Below the pieces are notes generated by a model. The model made no database searches and was not told the origin of the DNA. It saw only the letters and a program-made list of their open reading frames with translations. From Flavobacteriaceae bacterium (lineage in GTDB: Bacteria; Bacteroidota; Bacteroidia; Flavobacteriales; Flavobacteriaceae), in assembly GCA_947457105.1 (NCBI GenBank), contig CANGUP010000017.1, forward strand, positions 1 through 32,490: a stretch of DNA of 32,490 nt, written 5' to 3'. The position numbers and the translations under genes are program-made. This document shows positions 1 through 8,594 of this stretch, one piece after another (the stretch's first letter is position 1; the number at the start of each line of letters is the position of its first letter).

Positions 1-22
1 ACCTCTAACGTTAATTAGAGGT
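1..22. terminator. Stem-loop downstream of the minus-strand tRNA-Gly; likely terminator
   Basis: acctctaa-cgttaa-ttagaggt: perfect 8-bp stem, 6-nt loop; T-tract lies outside the window. Confidence 0.5.
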
Positions 23-29
23 TTTACAG

Positions 30-102
<73 letters not shown>

Positions 103-277
103 ATTACAAAAACAGAATATGATGTTCTTATTTTGTGAGTGCAAATATATAGCATTTGTTTGTTTTGATGCAAATTTTTTTTGAAAAATTTTTGTGTAGA
201 AAAAATTTTACAAATCTAAGCTAGTCTAAAAGTTTTATTATTAATTTGTTATCATTTAATTTGCATTGAAATTTTTT

Positions 278-718
278 ATGAAAGAGATTAAAAAAATCAG
301 CTCAAGAGACACTTTTTTGGTTCGCCATCCTATTTTAAGAGAAGGAAAACCAATTGAAAGTTGTCAATTTGATGGAGATGATTTAGAAACAACAACTCAT
401 TTTGGATTATTTATTGACAAAAATATAACAGGAGTACTATCTGTTTTTAAAAATAATAATGTTATATTTAGTTCTGAAAATCAATTTCAAATAAGAGGAA
501 TGGCTATTCTAAAGGATTTTCAAAGGAAAGGCTTTGGTGATGAACTAATAAAACATGCTGAAGTATATATAAAAAGTCAGTTTGGAAAATTAATCTGGTT
601 TAATGCTCGTGAAAATGCTGTTCCGTTTTATGAAAAATTGGGTTACATTAAAATTGGAGAGCCATTTTTTATTGCCGATATTGGAATCCATTATAATATG
701 AAAAAAGAAATTGGCTAA
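278..718 (+). CDS. GNAT family N-acetyltransferase
   Basis: QIRGMAILKDFQRKGFGDELIKHAE acetyl-CoA-binding motif and ENAVPFYEKLGY C-terminal motif; ATG at 278 preferred over the TTG at 266. Confidence 0.85.
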   Translation: MKEIKKISSRDTFLVRHPILREGKPIESCQFDGDDLETTTHFGLFIDKNITGVLSVFKNNNVIFSSENQFQIRGMAILKDFQRKGFGDELIKHAEVYIKSQFGKLIWFNARENAVPFYEKLGYIKIGEPFFIADIGIHYNMKKEIG

Positions 719-2427
719 TGCCTATGAATAAATTTTACATTTTAATTCTACTTATCGTTTTTTCAAGTTGCAAAAGAAACATTTCAAATGAATCTTCTGC
801 AGAGGCCTCTTTTATTGACTTTTCTCTTTTTGGAGATGATAGAATTAAAATTGACTCCACTTTAATTAATACTTCTAAAGACGAAGATTTTAAGGCTTTT
901 TATAAAAAATTCAACTACGAAACTGCTTGGAATAAAAAAGAACACAGAGATTTTATAATTAATGAAATTAGCAAAGCTGAAAATGAAGGTCTAGAATCAA
1001 AAGACTATAATTATGAAACTTTAAAATCTTTTGAAACTAAATTTGATGACCTACCAGATTCCACAATAATAAAATATGATTTACTTCTAACTTCAAGCAC
1101 ACAACTTTATGTAAATCATATTAGTAAAGGAAAGTTAAATCCGAAAAAACTTTATAAAGATTGGGATTTAGAAGAAAAAAAAATAAATATAAATGAGATA
1201 CTTTATGATTGTATTGACAACAACAACTTCAGTAAAGCCATTGAAAACTGTAAACCTAATCACATCATTTATAAAAAACTAAAAAACTGTTTAAAAATAT
1301 TACAGCAATTTCCTGAGGAGACAACCTATGAATTGATTGATATTAGAGAAAGAATTGTACCTAATAAAAAAAGCAAATACTTACCAATCGTCAAGAAAAG
1401 ATTAATGTATTGGGGCGATATAGTTGAAAAAGACACGATATTATCAACTGTTTATGATAAGAAAACACAAGAAGCAGTAAAAATATTTCAAGCTAGACAT
1501 GGGCTAAGACCTGACGCAGTGATTGGCAGAAGCACTATTGACGCCTTAAATTATTCTAGAAATCAAAGAATAGAACAAGTCGTTGTAAATATGGAGCGTT
1601 GGAGATGGTTTGCTCACGATTTTGGAAATCATTATCTCTTGATAAATATTCCAGATTATAGTATTGTTGCCGTAAAAGATAATGATACTACTCAAAGTCA
1701 AAAAGTTGTAGTCGGAAAAGGTACCCGAGCTACACCAATATTAGAATCAAAAATATCTAATATCAATTTAAACCCTAATTGGACAGTTCCTCCAACAATT
1801 CTGAAAGAAGATATTTATCCCGAAGCAGAAAAAGACAGAGGTGTTTTTAGAAAAAAAGGATTGAAAATTTTTGATAGAAAAAATAATGAAGTAAGTCCTT
1901 GGTCTTGGAAAAAAGAAGATGCAAACAAATATAAATATATTCAAGATCCTGGAAGAAACAACTCACTTGGATCAATGAAAATTAATTTTCCAAATAGATA
2001 TTCTGTTTATCTTCATGATACTAACCATAGAGATTACTTTGCTTTCTCATATCGTTCATTAAGTTCTGGATGTGTGCGTTTAGAGAAACCATTAGAAATG
2101 GCAAGTTACATAATAAATGACACTACAAAATGGTCATTAAAAAGAATTAAAGACACTACAGATATTAAATATTACTATAAACTACAAAAAGCTAAACAAA
2201 AAGAAATTGACAAAATCAATGCTAAAATACTAGCTAAAAATCCAAATTTTGTAATTGAAAAGAAAAACCTTCCAAAACCAGAATTAAAAACCATTGTTAT
2301 TAAAATTTATGAAGATATTTTTATTCATCAACTATATTGGACAGCTTGGGAAACAAATGGTATTTTAAATTTTAGAGAGGATATATATTGTCTTGATGCT
2401 AATTTGTACTCCAAATTAAGATATTAA
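718..2427 (+). CDS. L,D-transpeptidase (YcbB-like) lipoprotein with peptidoglycan-binding domain
   Basis: Lipobox-like LIVFSSC; PG-binding AVKIFQARHGLRPDAVIGRSTIDALN; catalytic SSGCVRLE; alternative ATG at 724. Confidence 0.9.
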   Translation: MPMNKFYILILLIVFSSCKRNISNESSAEASFIDFSLFGDDRIKIDSTLINTSKDEDFKAFYKKFNYETAWNKKEHRDFIINEISKAENEGLESKDYNYETLKSFETKFDDLPDSTIIKYDLLLTSSTQLYVNHISKGKLNPKKLYKDWDLEEKKININEILYDCIDNNNFSKAIENCKPNHIIYKKLKNCLKILQQFPEETTYELIDIRERIVPNKKSKYLPIVKKRLMYWGDIVEKDTILSTVYDKKTQEAVKIFQARHGLRPDAVIGRSTIDALNYSRNQRIEQVVVNMERWRWFAHDFGNHYLLINIPDYSIVAVKDNDTTQSQKVVVGKGTRATPILESKISNINLNPNWTVPPTILKEDIYPEAEKDRGVFRKKGLKIFDRKNNEVSPWSWKKEDANKYKYIQDPGRNNSLGSMKINFPNRYSVYLHDTNHRDYFAFSYRSLSSGCVRLEKPLEMASYIINDTTKWSLKRIKDTTDIKYYYKLQKAKQKEIDKINAKILAKNPNFVIEKKNLPKPELKTIVIKIYEDIFIHQLYWTAWETNGILNFREDIYCLDANLYSKLRY

Positions 2428-2428
2428 T

Positions 2429-2560
2429 TTAGAATTGTTTACATAATTTTTGGAAGGATGATAAATAAACAGACACGATTTGTTCTTTATTGTAAAAAAA
2501 ATCACTTGATTTAATGGGATATGCTGAATAACCTTGACTTCTAAAAATTCTTTTGTGATT
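2429..2560 (-). pseudogene. Possible 3' remnant of a gene (43 codons, no start codon)
   Basis: Minus-strand frame reads NHKRIFRSQGYSAYPIKSSDFFYNKEQIVSVYLSSFQKLCKQF*; in-frame stop at 2561-2563 and no ATG; its stop is 1 nt from the convergent L,D-transpeptidase stop. Confidence 0.35.
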
Positions 2561-2589
2561 TTATAAACCAAAATTACGCAATAGAGCCA

Positions 2590-2639
2590 AAACCTTTGTC
2601 AAAGCCATAAACTATGCCTATTAGCTTTGATAAAGGTTT
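2590..2639. repeat. Long stem-loop (16-bp arms, 18-nt loop); terminator or repetitive palindromic element
   Basis: aaacctttgtcaaagc ... gctttgataaaggttt; arms complementary except one G-T wobble. Confidence 0.7.
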
Positions 2640-2665
2640 CAAAATTTGTTTGATTTTTCTAATCC

Positions 2666-2758
2666 TTAATTTTGGATAAAAGATTTAACAACATAAGTAG
2701 CGGCATAAATTACAAAAGCTTTTTTTCTAGCATTATCGTTAATACTTTTATAAACCAT
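2666..2758 (-). CDS. Possible 30-aa small protein
   Basis: ATG...TAA on the minus strand: MVYKSINDNARKKAFVIYAATYVVKSFIQN; followed on that strand by the 2590-2639 hairpin. Confidence 0.25.
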   Translation of the reverse strand: MVYKSINDNARKKAFVIYAATYVVKSFIQN

Positions 2759-2820
2759 TTTACTTTATTTACAATCTATGTTTGCATCTCTAAATTACTC
2801 CAATACTAATACAATTATCA

Positions 2821-2850
2821 TTGCGCAATAATTATAAAGATTTATATTTG
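2821..2850 (+). promoter_or_regulatory. Bacteroidota-type promoter (TTG-N19-TAnnTTTG)
   Basis: TTG at 2821-2823, 19-nt spacer, TATATTTG at 2843-2850; CDS ATG at 2861. Confidence 0.65.
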
Positions 2851-2860
2851 CCTAATCAAC

Positions 2861-5302
2861 ATGAAGAAAATGTTTAAAGAAAAGTTAGTTTTTTCCTTTA
2901 TATGTTCATTAGCAACTACTTTGAGTTTTTCGCAAACACAAAAAAAGACTTTACAAACAAAATTTTGTTCTGAAAAAATTACCATTGACGGAAAATTTGA
3001 TGAACCCACTTGGAAAACAGCTGCAATTGCAACAGATTTTGTAATGATTGAACCCAATAATGGTGAGCCAGAAAAAAATAATAGACGTTCAGAGGTTAAA
3101 ATAGTTTATGACAATGAAGCCATTTATATTGCTGCTACAATGTATGATGACCAACCAACCAAGATTTTAAAAGAGCTTACAGCTCGAGATGATTTTGGAT
3201 CTGCTGATCATTTCGGAATATTTTTCAATGGTTATAATGACGGTCAACAAGAATTTCGTTTTTATGTTAGTGCTGCTGGTGTTCAACAAGATTGTATATA
3301 CACAGAAGCTAATGGTGCGGATTTTAGTATAAATTCTATTTGGGATAGTAAGACAAATATCACAGATTATGGATGGACAATTGAATTAAAGATTCCTTAT
3401 GCAGCCCTTCGTTTTTCTAATGAAAAAAAACAAACTTGGGGATTAAATATGTTTCGTGAGGTATATAGAGACCGTTTTCAATATACTTGGAATTTAATTG
3501 ATATTAATTTACAAACAGAAGCCAACCAAGCTGGAATTCTTGAAGGCATTGAAAACATTAAAACCCCTACTCGATTATTTTTAATCCCTTACACCTCTTA
3601 CTATTTGAGTGGAAATGATTCTAACAAAACCAAAGGTGAATTTAAAGGTGGCTTAGATGTAAAATACGGTATCAATGATGCTTTTACACTCGATGCAATT
3701 CTTGTGCCCGATTTTGGCCAAGCTGCTTTTGACAGAGTAGAACTTAACCTTGGGCCGTTTGAGCAGCAATTTGCAGAAAATAGACCTTTTTTTACCGAAG
3801 GAACTGATTTATTTAATAAAGGAAATCTATTTTATTCTAGAAGAATTGGTGGCGAACCATCGGTACAACCAACATTATCATCTGACGAAGATTTTATTGA
3901 ATATCCTTCAACAGTAAATTTATTAAATGCCTTAAAAGTATCTGGTAGAACCAAAGGTGGATTAGGAATTGGAATTCTAAATGCAGTGACAGAAAAAACA
4001 GATGCTGTAATAAGAAATAATATCACTGGTGAAACAAGAAATGAATTAATAGAACCCTTGGCAAACTTCAACCTTTTTGTATTAGACCAACGTTTTAGAC
4101 AAAATTCATCTGTTTCATTTATCAACACCAATGTCACAAGAAATGGTGAATATAGAGACGCTAATGTGTCTGCATTAATATATGATTTAAATACCAAGAA
4201 AAACACTTTTAATTTATCCGGTGATTATAAATTTAGCTATGTAAACGATTACCTTCTCGAGAATAGAAACGGTTATAACACCTCGATAAACTTAGGAAAA
4301 ACAAAAGGTAAGTACCGTTATAGTATTGGCAGCCAGTATGTTTCGGAAAAATGGGACAACAACGATCTGGGAATCAACTTTCAAACCAATTATCATGCTG
4401 TTTATGGTAATGCAAGTTATAGAATTATAAAACCTACAAAGACATTTAACACCTTAAATGTACAATTAAATTTATATTCAGAATTTAACAATACAACAGG
4501 TAGTGTTCAAGAATCAATTGCTAACTTAAATTTTAATTCTACCAACAAAAGAAATGATTATCATGGATTTGGTCTTAACTCTAGACCAATTGAAGTCTAT
4601 GATTATTACGAACCTCGATCGGCAGACAATAGTAAATTCTTAATCATTCCTCGAAGATTTGGAGGAAATTACTTTTTTTCGTCAAATTATGCTAAAAAAT
4701 TCGCATTAGATTTTGGCCCGTCAATATCTTTTTTTGACGAAAAAGACCGACTAAACTTTAATTTACTTGTAAGTCCAAGATATCGCTTTTCAGACAAATT
4801 ATTACTAATATATAGTTCTAGATTTTCAAGACAAGTTAACGATATTGGTTGGATAGATTTCGATAATTCGGATAACGCTATATTAGCAAAACGCAATAGA
4901 AATACCTACACTAACACATTGTCAGGAAAATATGCAATCAATGATTTAATAACTTTTAATCTTTCTATTCGCCATTATTGGAGTTACGCAATTAATAAAG
5001 CGATACTAACTCTTAAAGACGACGGCACTTTTGAAACCAATACCAATTACAACAAAAATAGAAACTCAAATTTTAACACTTGGAATATGGACTTGTCTTT
5101 TTCTTGGTGGTTTGCTCCTGGTAGTCAAATGTCAATACTATATCGTAATAACTCTTCTTTATTTGCAAGAGAATTTAATAAAGAAATTGGTAGTAATTTT
5201 AGAGATTCCGTTAATCAAGAAAATCTTAATCATATTTTATCTGTTAGTATTCGCTATTTTATTGATTACAACTCTGCTAAAAACTGGTTTTCTAAAAAAT
5301 AA
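2861..5302 (+). CDS. DUF5916 domain-containing protein (N-terminal CBM9-like domain, C-terminal membrane beta-barrel-like region)
   Basis: Signal peptide; KITIDGKFDEPTWKTAAIATDF; FNGYNDGQQEFRFYVSAAGVQQD; AENRPFFTEGTDLFNKGNLFYSRRIG. Confidence 0.85.
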   Translation: MKKMFKEKLVFSFICSLATTLSFSQTQKKTLQTKFCSEKITIDGKFDEPTWKTAAIATDFVMIEPNNGEPEKNNRRSEVKIVYDNEAIYIAATMYDDQPTKILKELTARDDFGSADHFGIFFNGYNDGQQEFRFYVSAAGVQQDCIYTEANGADFSINSIWDSKTNITDYGWTIELKIPYAALRFSNEKKQTWGLNMFREVYRDRFQYTWNLIDINLQTEANQAGILEGIENIKTPTRLFLIPYTSYYLSGNDSNKTKGEFKGGLDVKYGINDAFTLDAILVPDFGQAAFDRVELNLGPFEQQFAENRPFFTEGTDLFNKGNLFYSRRIGGEPSVQPTLSSDEDFIEYPSTVNLLNALKVSGRTKGGLGIGILNAVTEKTDAVIRNNITGETRNELIEPLANFNLFVLDQRFRQNSSVSFINTNVTRNGEYRDANVSALIYDLNTKKNTFNLSGDYKFSYVNDYLLENRNGYNTSINLGKTKGKYRYSIGSQYVSEKWDNNDLGINFQTNYHAVYGNASYRIIKPTKTFNTLNVQLNLYSEFNNTTGSVQESIANLNFNSTNKRNDYHGFGLNSRPIEVYDYYEPRSADNSKFLIIPRRFGGNYFFSSNYAKKFALDFGPSISFFDEKDRLNFNLLVSPRYRFSDKLLLIYSSRFSRQVNDIGWIDFDNSDNAILAKRNRNTYTNTLSGKYAINDLITFNLSIRHYWSYAINKAILTLKDDGTFETNTNYNKNRNSNFNTWNMDLSFSWWFAPGSQMSILYRNNSSLFAREFNKEIGSNFRDSVNQENLNHILSVSIRYFIDYNSAKNWFSKK

Positions 5303-5411
5303 TTTTCTTAAGAAAACACTAAATCGTTTTCGTTATTTTTCAAATAAATTTACCTCCAACTTTTCATTTCAGCTATTGCAAATGCTTATCTTTGTGTAAA
5401 ATACTATCACA

Positions 5412-6929
5412 ATGAACAAAAAAGTAATACTGATGATTCTTGACGGTTGGGGAAAATCTCCAGACCCAAAAGTTTCAGCAATAGATAACGCTAATGTGCC
5501 TTTTATAAATAGTTTATATACAAAATATCCAAACGCACAACTTAGAACTGATGGATTAAACGTTGGCTTACCCGAAGGACAAATGGGAAATTCTGAAGTT
5601 GGTCACATGAATCTTGGTGCTGGTCGAATTGTATATCAAGATTTGGCTAAAATAAATTTGGCTGTACAAAAGAAAACTATGAATCAAGAAAAACCGCTTC
5701 TTGATGCTTTCAAATATGCTAAAGAAAACAATAAAAAAGTACATTTTTTAGGTTTGGTATCTAATGGTGGTGTTCATTCACATACATCACATTTATTCGG
5801 ATTATTAGATGCTGCACAAGATTATGGCTTAGAAAAAGTGTTTGTTCATGCTTTTACAGATGGTCGAGATGTTGATCCAAAATCGGCAATTACAGATATA
5901 GCAAATCTTGAAAATCATATAAAAAACAATACTGCAAAAATCGCTACAATTATTGGTAGATATTATGCAATGGATAGAGATAAGCGTTGGGAAAGAGTGA
6001 AATTGGCCTACGATTTGGTAGTAAATTCTGAGGGAGAAAAATCTACAAATGCTGTAGAAAGTATAAAAAAAAGTTATGTTAATGATGTTACCGATGAATT
6101 CATACAACCTATTGTGATGACGTATGAAAATGGAAATCCATTAGCGAAAATTGAAGAAGATGATGTTGTAATTTTCTTCAATTTTAGAACCGATAGAGGT
6201 CGTGAATTGACAGAAGCTTTATCACAAAAAGATTTTCACGAGTTCAATATGCACAAAATGAATTTGTATTATGTTACCATGACCAACTATGATGATACAT
6301 ACAACAATGTTCATGTAATTTACGACAAAAACAACATCACTGAAACACTTGGAGAAGTTATAGAAAAAGCAGGAAAAACTCAAATTCGTATAGCAGAAAC
6401 TGAAAAATATCCTCACGTGACCTTCTTCTTTTCAGGTGGTAGAGAAATTCCATTTGTTGGCGAAACGAGAATCTTAAGAAATTCACCAAAAGTTGCCACT
6501 TACGATTTGCAGCCCGAAATGAGTGCTTTCGAATTAAAAGACGCTTTAGTTCCAGAACTTAAAAAAGGTGAAGTAGATTTTGTATGTTTAAATTTTGCAA
6601 ATGGCGACATGGTTGGACACACAGGTATTATGGAAGCTGCTATAAAAGCTTGCGAAGCTGTTGATACTTGTGTAAAAGAAGTGGTTGAAAGTGCTTTAGA
6701 AAACAACTACTCTACTATTATCATTGCAGACCACGGAAATTGTGAAACTATGATTAATCCTGATGGATCTCCAAATACAGCTCATACAACGAATCCGGTG
6801 CCAATTATTCTAGTTGATAAAGATTTAAAAACTATTCATAATGGCGTTTTAGGTGACATCGCTCCTACTATTTTAGAATTAATGGGAATTGAAAAACCTG
6901 CAGTTATGACACAGCATTCGTTACTGTAA
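5412..6929 (+). CDS. gpmI: 2,3-bisphosphoglycerate-independent phosphoglycerate mutase
   Basis: ILMILDGWGKSP, LPEGQMGNSEVGHMNLGAGRIVYQDL, VHAFTDGRDVDPKS, CLNFANGDMVGHTG, IIADHGNCE. Confidence 0.98.
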   Translation: MNKKVILMILDGWGKSPDPKVSAIDNANVPFINSLYTKYPNAQLRTDGLNVGLPEGQMGNSEVGHMNLGAGRIVYQDLAKINLAVQKKTMNQEKPLLDAFKYAKENNKKVHFLGLVSNGGVHSHTSHLFGLLDAAQDYGLEKVFVHAFTDGRDVDPKSAITDIANLENHIKNNTAKIATIIGRYYAMDRDKRWERVKLAYDLVVNSEGEKSTNAVESIKKSYVNDVTDEFIQPIVMTYENGNPLAKIEEDDVVIFFNFRTDRGRELTEALSQKDFHEFNMHKMNLYYVTMTNYDDTYNNVHVIYDKNNITETLGEVIEKAGKTQIRIAETEKYPHVTFFFSGGREIPFVGETRILRNSPKVATYDLQPEMSAFELKDALVPELKKGEVDFVCLNFANGDMVGHTGIMEAAIKACEAVDTCVKEVVESALENNYSTIIIADHGNCETMINPDGSPNTAHTTNPVPIILVDKDLKTIHNGVLGDIAPTILELMGIEKPAVMTQHSLL

Positions 6930-6953
6930 GAATAAATAACATCAATTTTAAAT

Positions 6954-6983
6954 AAGAGATTCATTTTTTGAGTCTCTTTTTTT
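6954..6983 (+). terminator. Rho-independent terminator after gpmI
   Basis: agagattca-ttttt-tgagtctct with one wobble, followed by a T-tract. Confidence 0.7.
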
Positions 6984-7022
6984 ATGCCAAATATTATAAA
7001 TAAAAGTTAAAATTTCATAATC

Positions 7023-7044
7023 AATAGTATTACTATTATATTTG
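7023..7044 (+). promoter_or_regulatory. Palindrome AATAGTATTACTATT overlapping a TATATTTG -7 box (copy 1)
   Basis: 21/22 identical to 7892-7913; 15-nt palindrome abutting TAnnTTTG. Confidence 0.55.
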
Positions 7045-7092
7045 TATATATTTGTATCAATTTTAAGTGTAAAACTTTTAAATTTTAGAATC

Positions 7093-7330
7093 ATGAAAAA
7101 AATTGGCAATTAGTGTATAATCTAAATCTACCAATTTTTAAAAATGATGCAAACGAAAAAAAACTTTATATAAATACACTTAGTAATAGTTTTAAGAATT
7201 AGAAAAAAATCCATTAAAATGAAATAAACATACAGAAGAGTTTTTTGAACAAGAATTAGATCGCTTATTAATAAACTCTAATTTATTACTTGAAAAAATT
7301 GATGAAATTGAAAAAAAAGAGAAAGAATAA
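7093..7330 (+). pseudogene. Decayed small gene (~79 codons when repaired)
   Basis: Two one-A additions plus one internal TGA give MKKNWQLVYNLNLPIFKNDANEKKLYINTLSNSFKELEKNPLK*NKHTEEFFEQELDRLLINSNLLLEKIDEIEKKEKE. Confidence 0.5.
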
Positions 7331-7352
7331 AAAATAATCAATAAAATAAATT

Positions 7353-7856
7353 ATGAAACCTATTACTATTCAAATCATTGAAACTGGTATAGTATTATTT
7401 TGCTACCTATTAACTTATTTTGCAACTAAAACTATAATAAACAACGCTTTAAAAAACACTCAATTACAAAGAGGTAGAAGAAAAATAATGATTAAAACCA
7501 TTAATCTATTGCTTTCATTAACGGCTATAATTCTACTTTCTGCAATTTGGGGTTTAAAACAAAATGAAATTGCCATTTTTGCTACATCTATATTAACAGC
7601 TTTTGGAATTGCATTTTTTGCTCAGTGGTCACTTCTGTCAAATATTACTTCCGGAATAATATTATTTTTCAATCATCCTCTAAAAATTGGTGATTACATT
7701 GAAGTTTTAGACAAAGATTATCCTTTTTCTGGCGAAATATCTGATTTGACCTATTTTTTTATTCATTTAACAACAGAAAATAACAAAATCATTACCATAC
7801 CAAATTCATTAATACTACAAAAATCAATCTCAATTACTGAGAAAGCAAAAGGTTAA
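7353..7856 (+). CDS. Small MscS-family mechanosensitive ion channel
   Basis: LTAFGIAFFAQWSLLSNITSGIILFFNHPLKIGDYIEV ... NNKIITIPNSLIL typical of the MscS pore/beta domain; 167 aa. Confidence 0.85.
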   Translation: MKPITIQIIETGIVLFCYLLTYFATKTIINNALKNTQLQRGRRKIMIKTINLLLSLTAIILLSAIWGLKQNEIAIFATSILTAFGIAFFAQWSLLSNITSGIILFFNHPLKIGDYIEVLDKDYPFSGEISDLTYFFIHLTTENNKIITIPNSLILQKSISITEKAKG

Positions 7857-7891
7857 AAAAAAGCAAAAATAATAGCTAAAAAACAATTATT

Positions 7892-7913
7892 AATAGTTTT
7901 ACTATTATATTTG
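7892..7913 (+). promoter_or_regulatory. Palindrome AATAGTTTTACTATT overlapping a TATATTTG -7 box (copy 2)
   Basis: 21/22 identical to 7023-7044; located just upstream of the LRR-TerC-...-TolC gene string. Confidence 0.55.
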
Positions 7914-7950
7914 AAATTGAAAATCGTTTTTAACATTAAAAAAGTGCATC

Positions 7951-8583
7951 TTGAAAAAAAATAATCTACTTAAAATTGTATTGCTACTCTATTCATGTGC
8001 AGTATTTTCTCAAAATAACGATAAGGCAAAAGAGTATACATCATTATCTGATGCGCTAAAGGAACCAGAAAAAGTTGTACGATTAAATCTTAGCAATCAA
8101 AAAATAAATTTATCCAATGAGAATTGGTCAAAATTCATCAACTTAGAATATTTAAGTTTAAAAAATGACCATTTAAAAGAAATTCCAACTGCTATATTAA
8201 ACCTTAAATCATTAAAAACAATTGATTTAAGTAACAACGATTTTACAAACTTACCAGAAGGATTTTCTAATTTAACCAATTTAGAAGAAATCTATTTGAA
8301 CGAGGAAAAGAACATGAATCTTCCAAAAACACTTACAATATTATCTAAATTACCAAAATTAAAATCACTTCATCTTGAAAACGATAACCTGTCTGTTTTA
8401 CCAAGTGAATTACTACAATTTAAAAATTTAGAATCATTGTATTTAAACAATAATAAATTTAAAGAAATTCCAAAGTTGGAAGCTTTAGACCATTTGAAAT
8501 ATCTAGATTTAAAAGACAACAACATCAATCCTGAATTACAGGATATGAAAAACCTAAATTTCGGATTTAAAATTAATTTCTAA
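7951..8583 (+). CDS. Leucine-rich repeat protein, probably secreted
   Basis: TTG start; signal peptide LLKIVLLLYSCAVFSQ; repeated LxxLxxLxLxxNxLxxLP units. Confidence 0.85.
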   Translation: MKKNNLLKIVLLLYSCAVFSQNNDKAKEYTSLSDALKEPEKVVRLNLSNQKINLSNENWSKFINLEYLSLKNDHLKEIPTAILNLKSLKTIDLSNNDFTNLPEGFSNLTNLEEIYLNEEKNMNLPKTLTILSKLPKLKSLHLENDNLSVLPSELLQFKNLESLYLNNNKFKEIPKLEALDHLKYLDLKDNNINPELQDMKNLNFGFKINF

Positions 8584-8594
8584 AATTCAATAAT

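Noticed and set aside
2842-3057. 71-aa minus-strand ORF antisense to the DUF5916 N-terminus
   Set aside because: Overlaps the signal peptide and CBM9-like region of a well supported gene; no features of its own.
3832-4206. 124-aa minus-strand ORF (also 4687-4896, 5829-6107, 6222-6416, 6500-6706, 8097-8279, 8897-9220, 10208-10411, 13117-13311, 13574-13777, 14349-14726, 28740-28940, 29584-29823, 30284-30502, 30667-30885)
   Set aside because: Antisense shadow ORFs inside or across confidently assigned genes; no domain signatures.
5031-5399. 122-aa + strand ORF overlapping the end of the DUF5916 gene
   Set aside because: Out-of-frame overlap of a strongly supported CDS; composition looks like a shadow frame, no recognisable domain.
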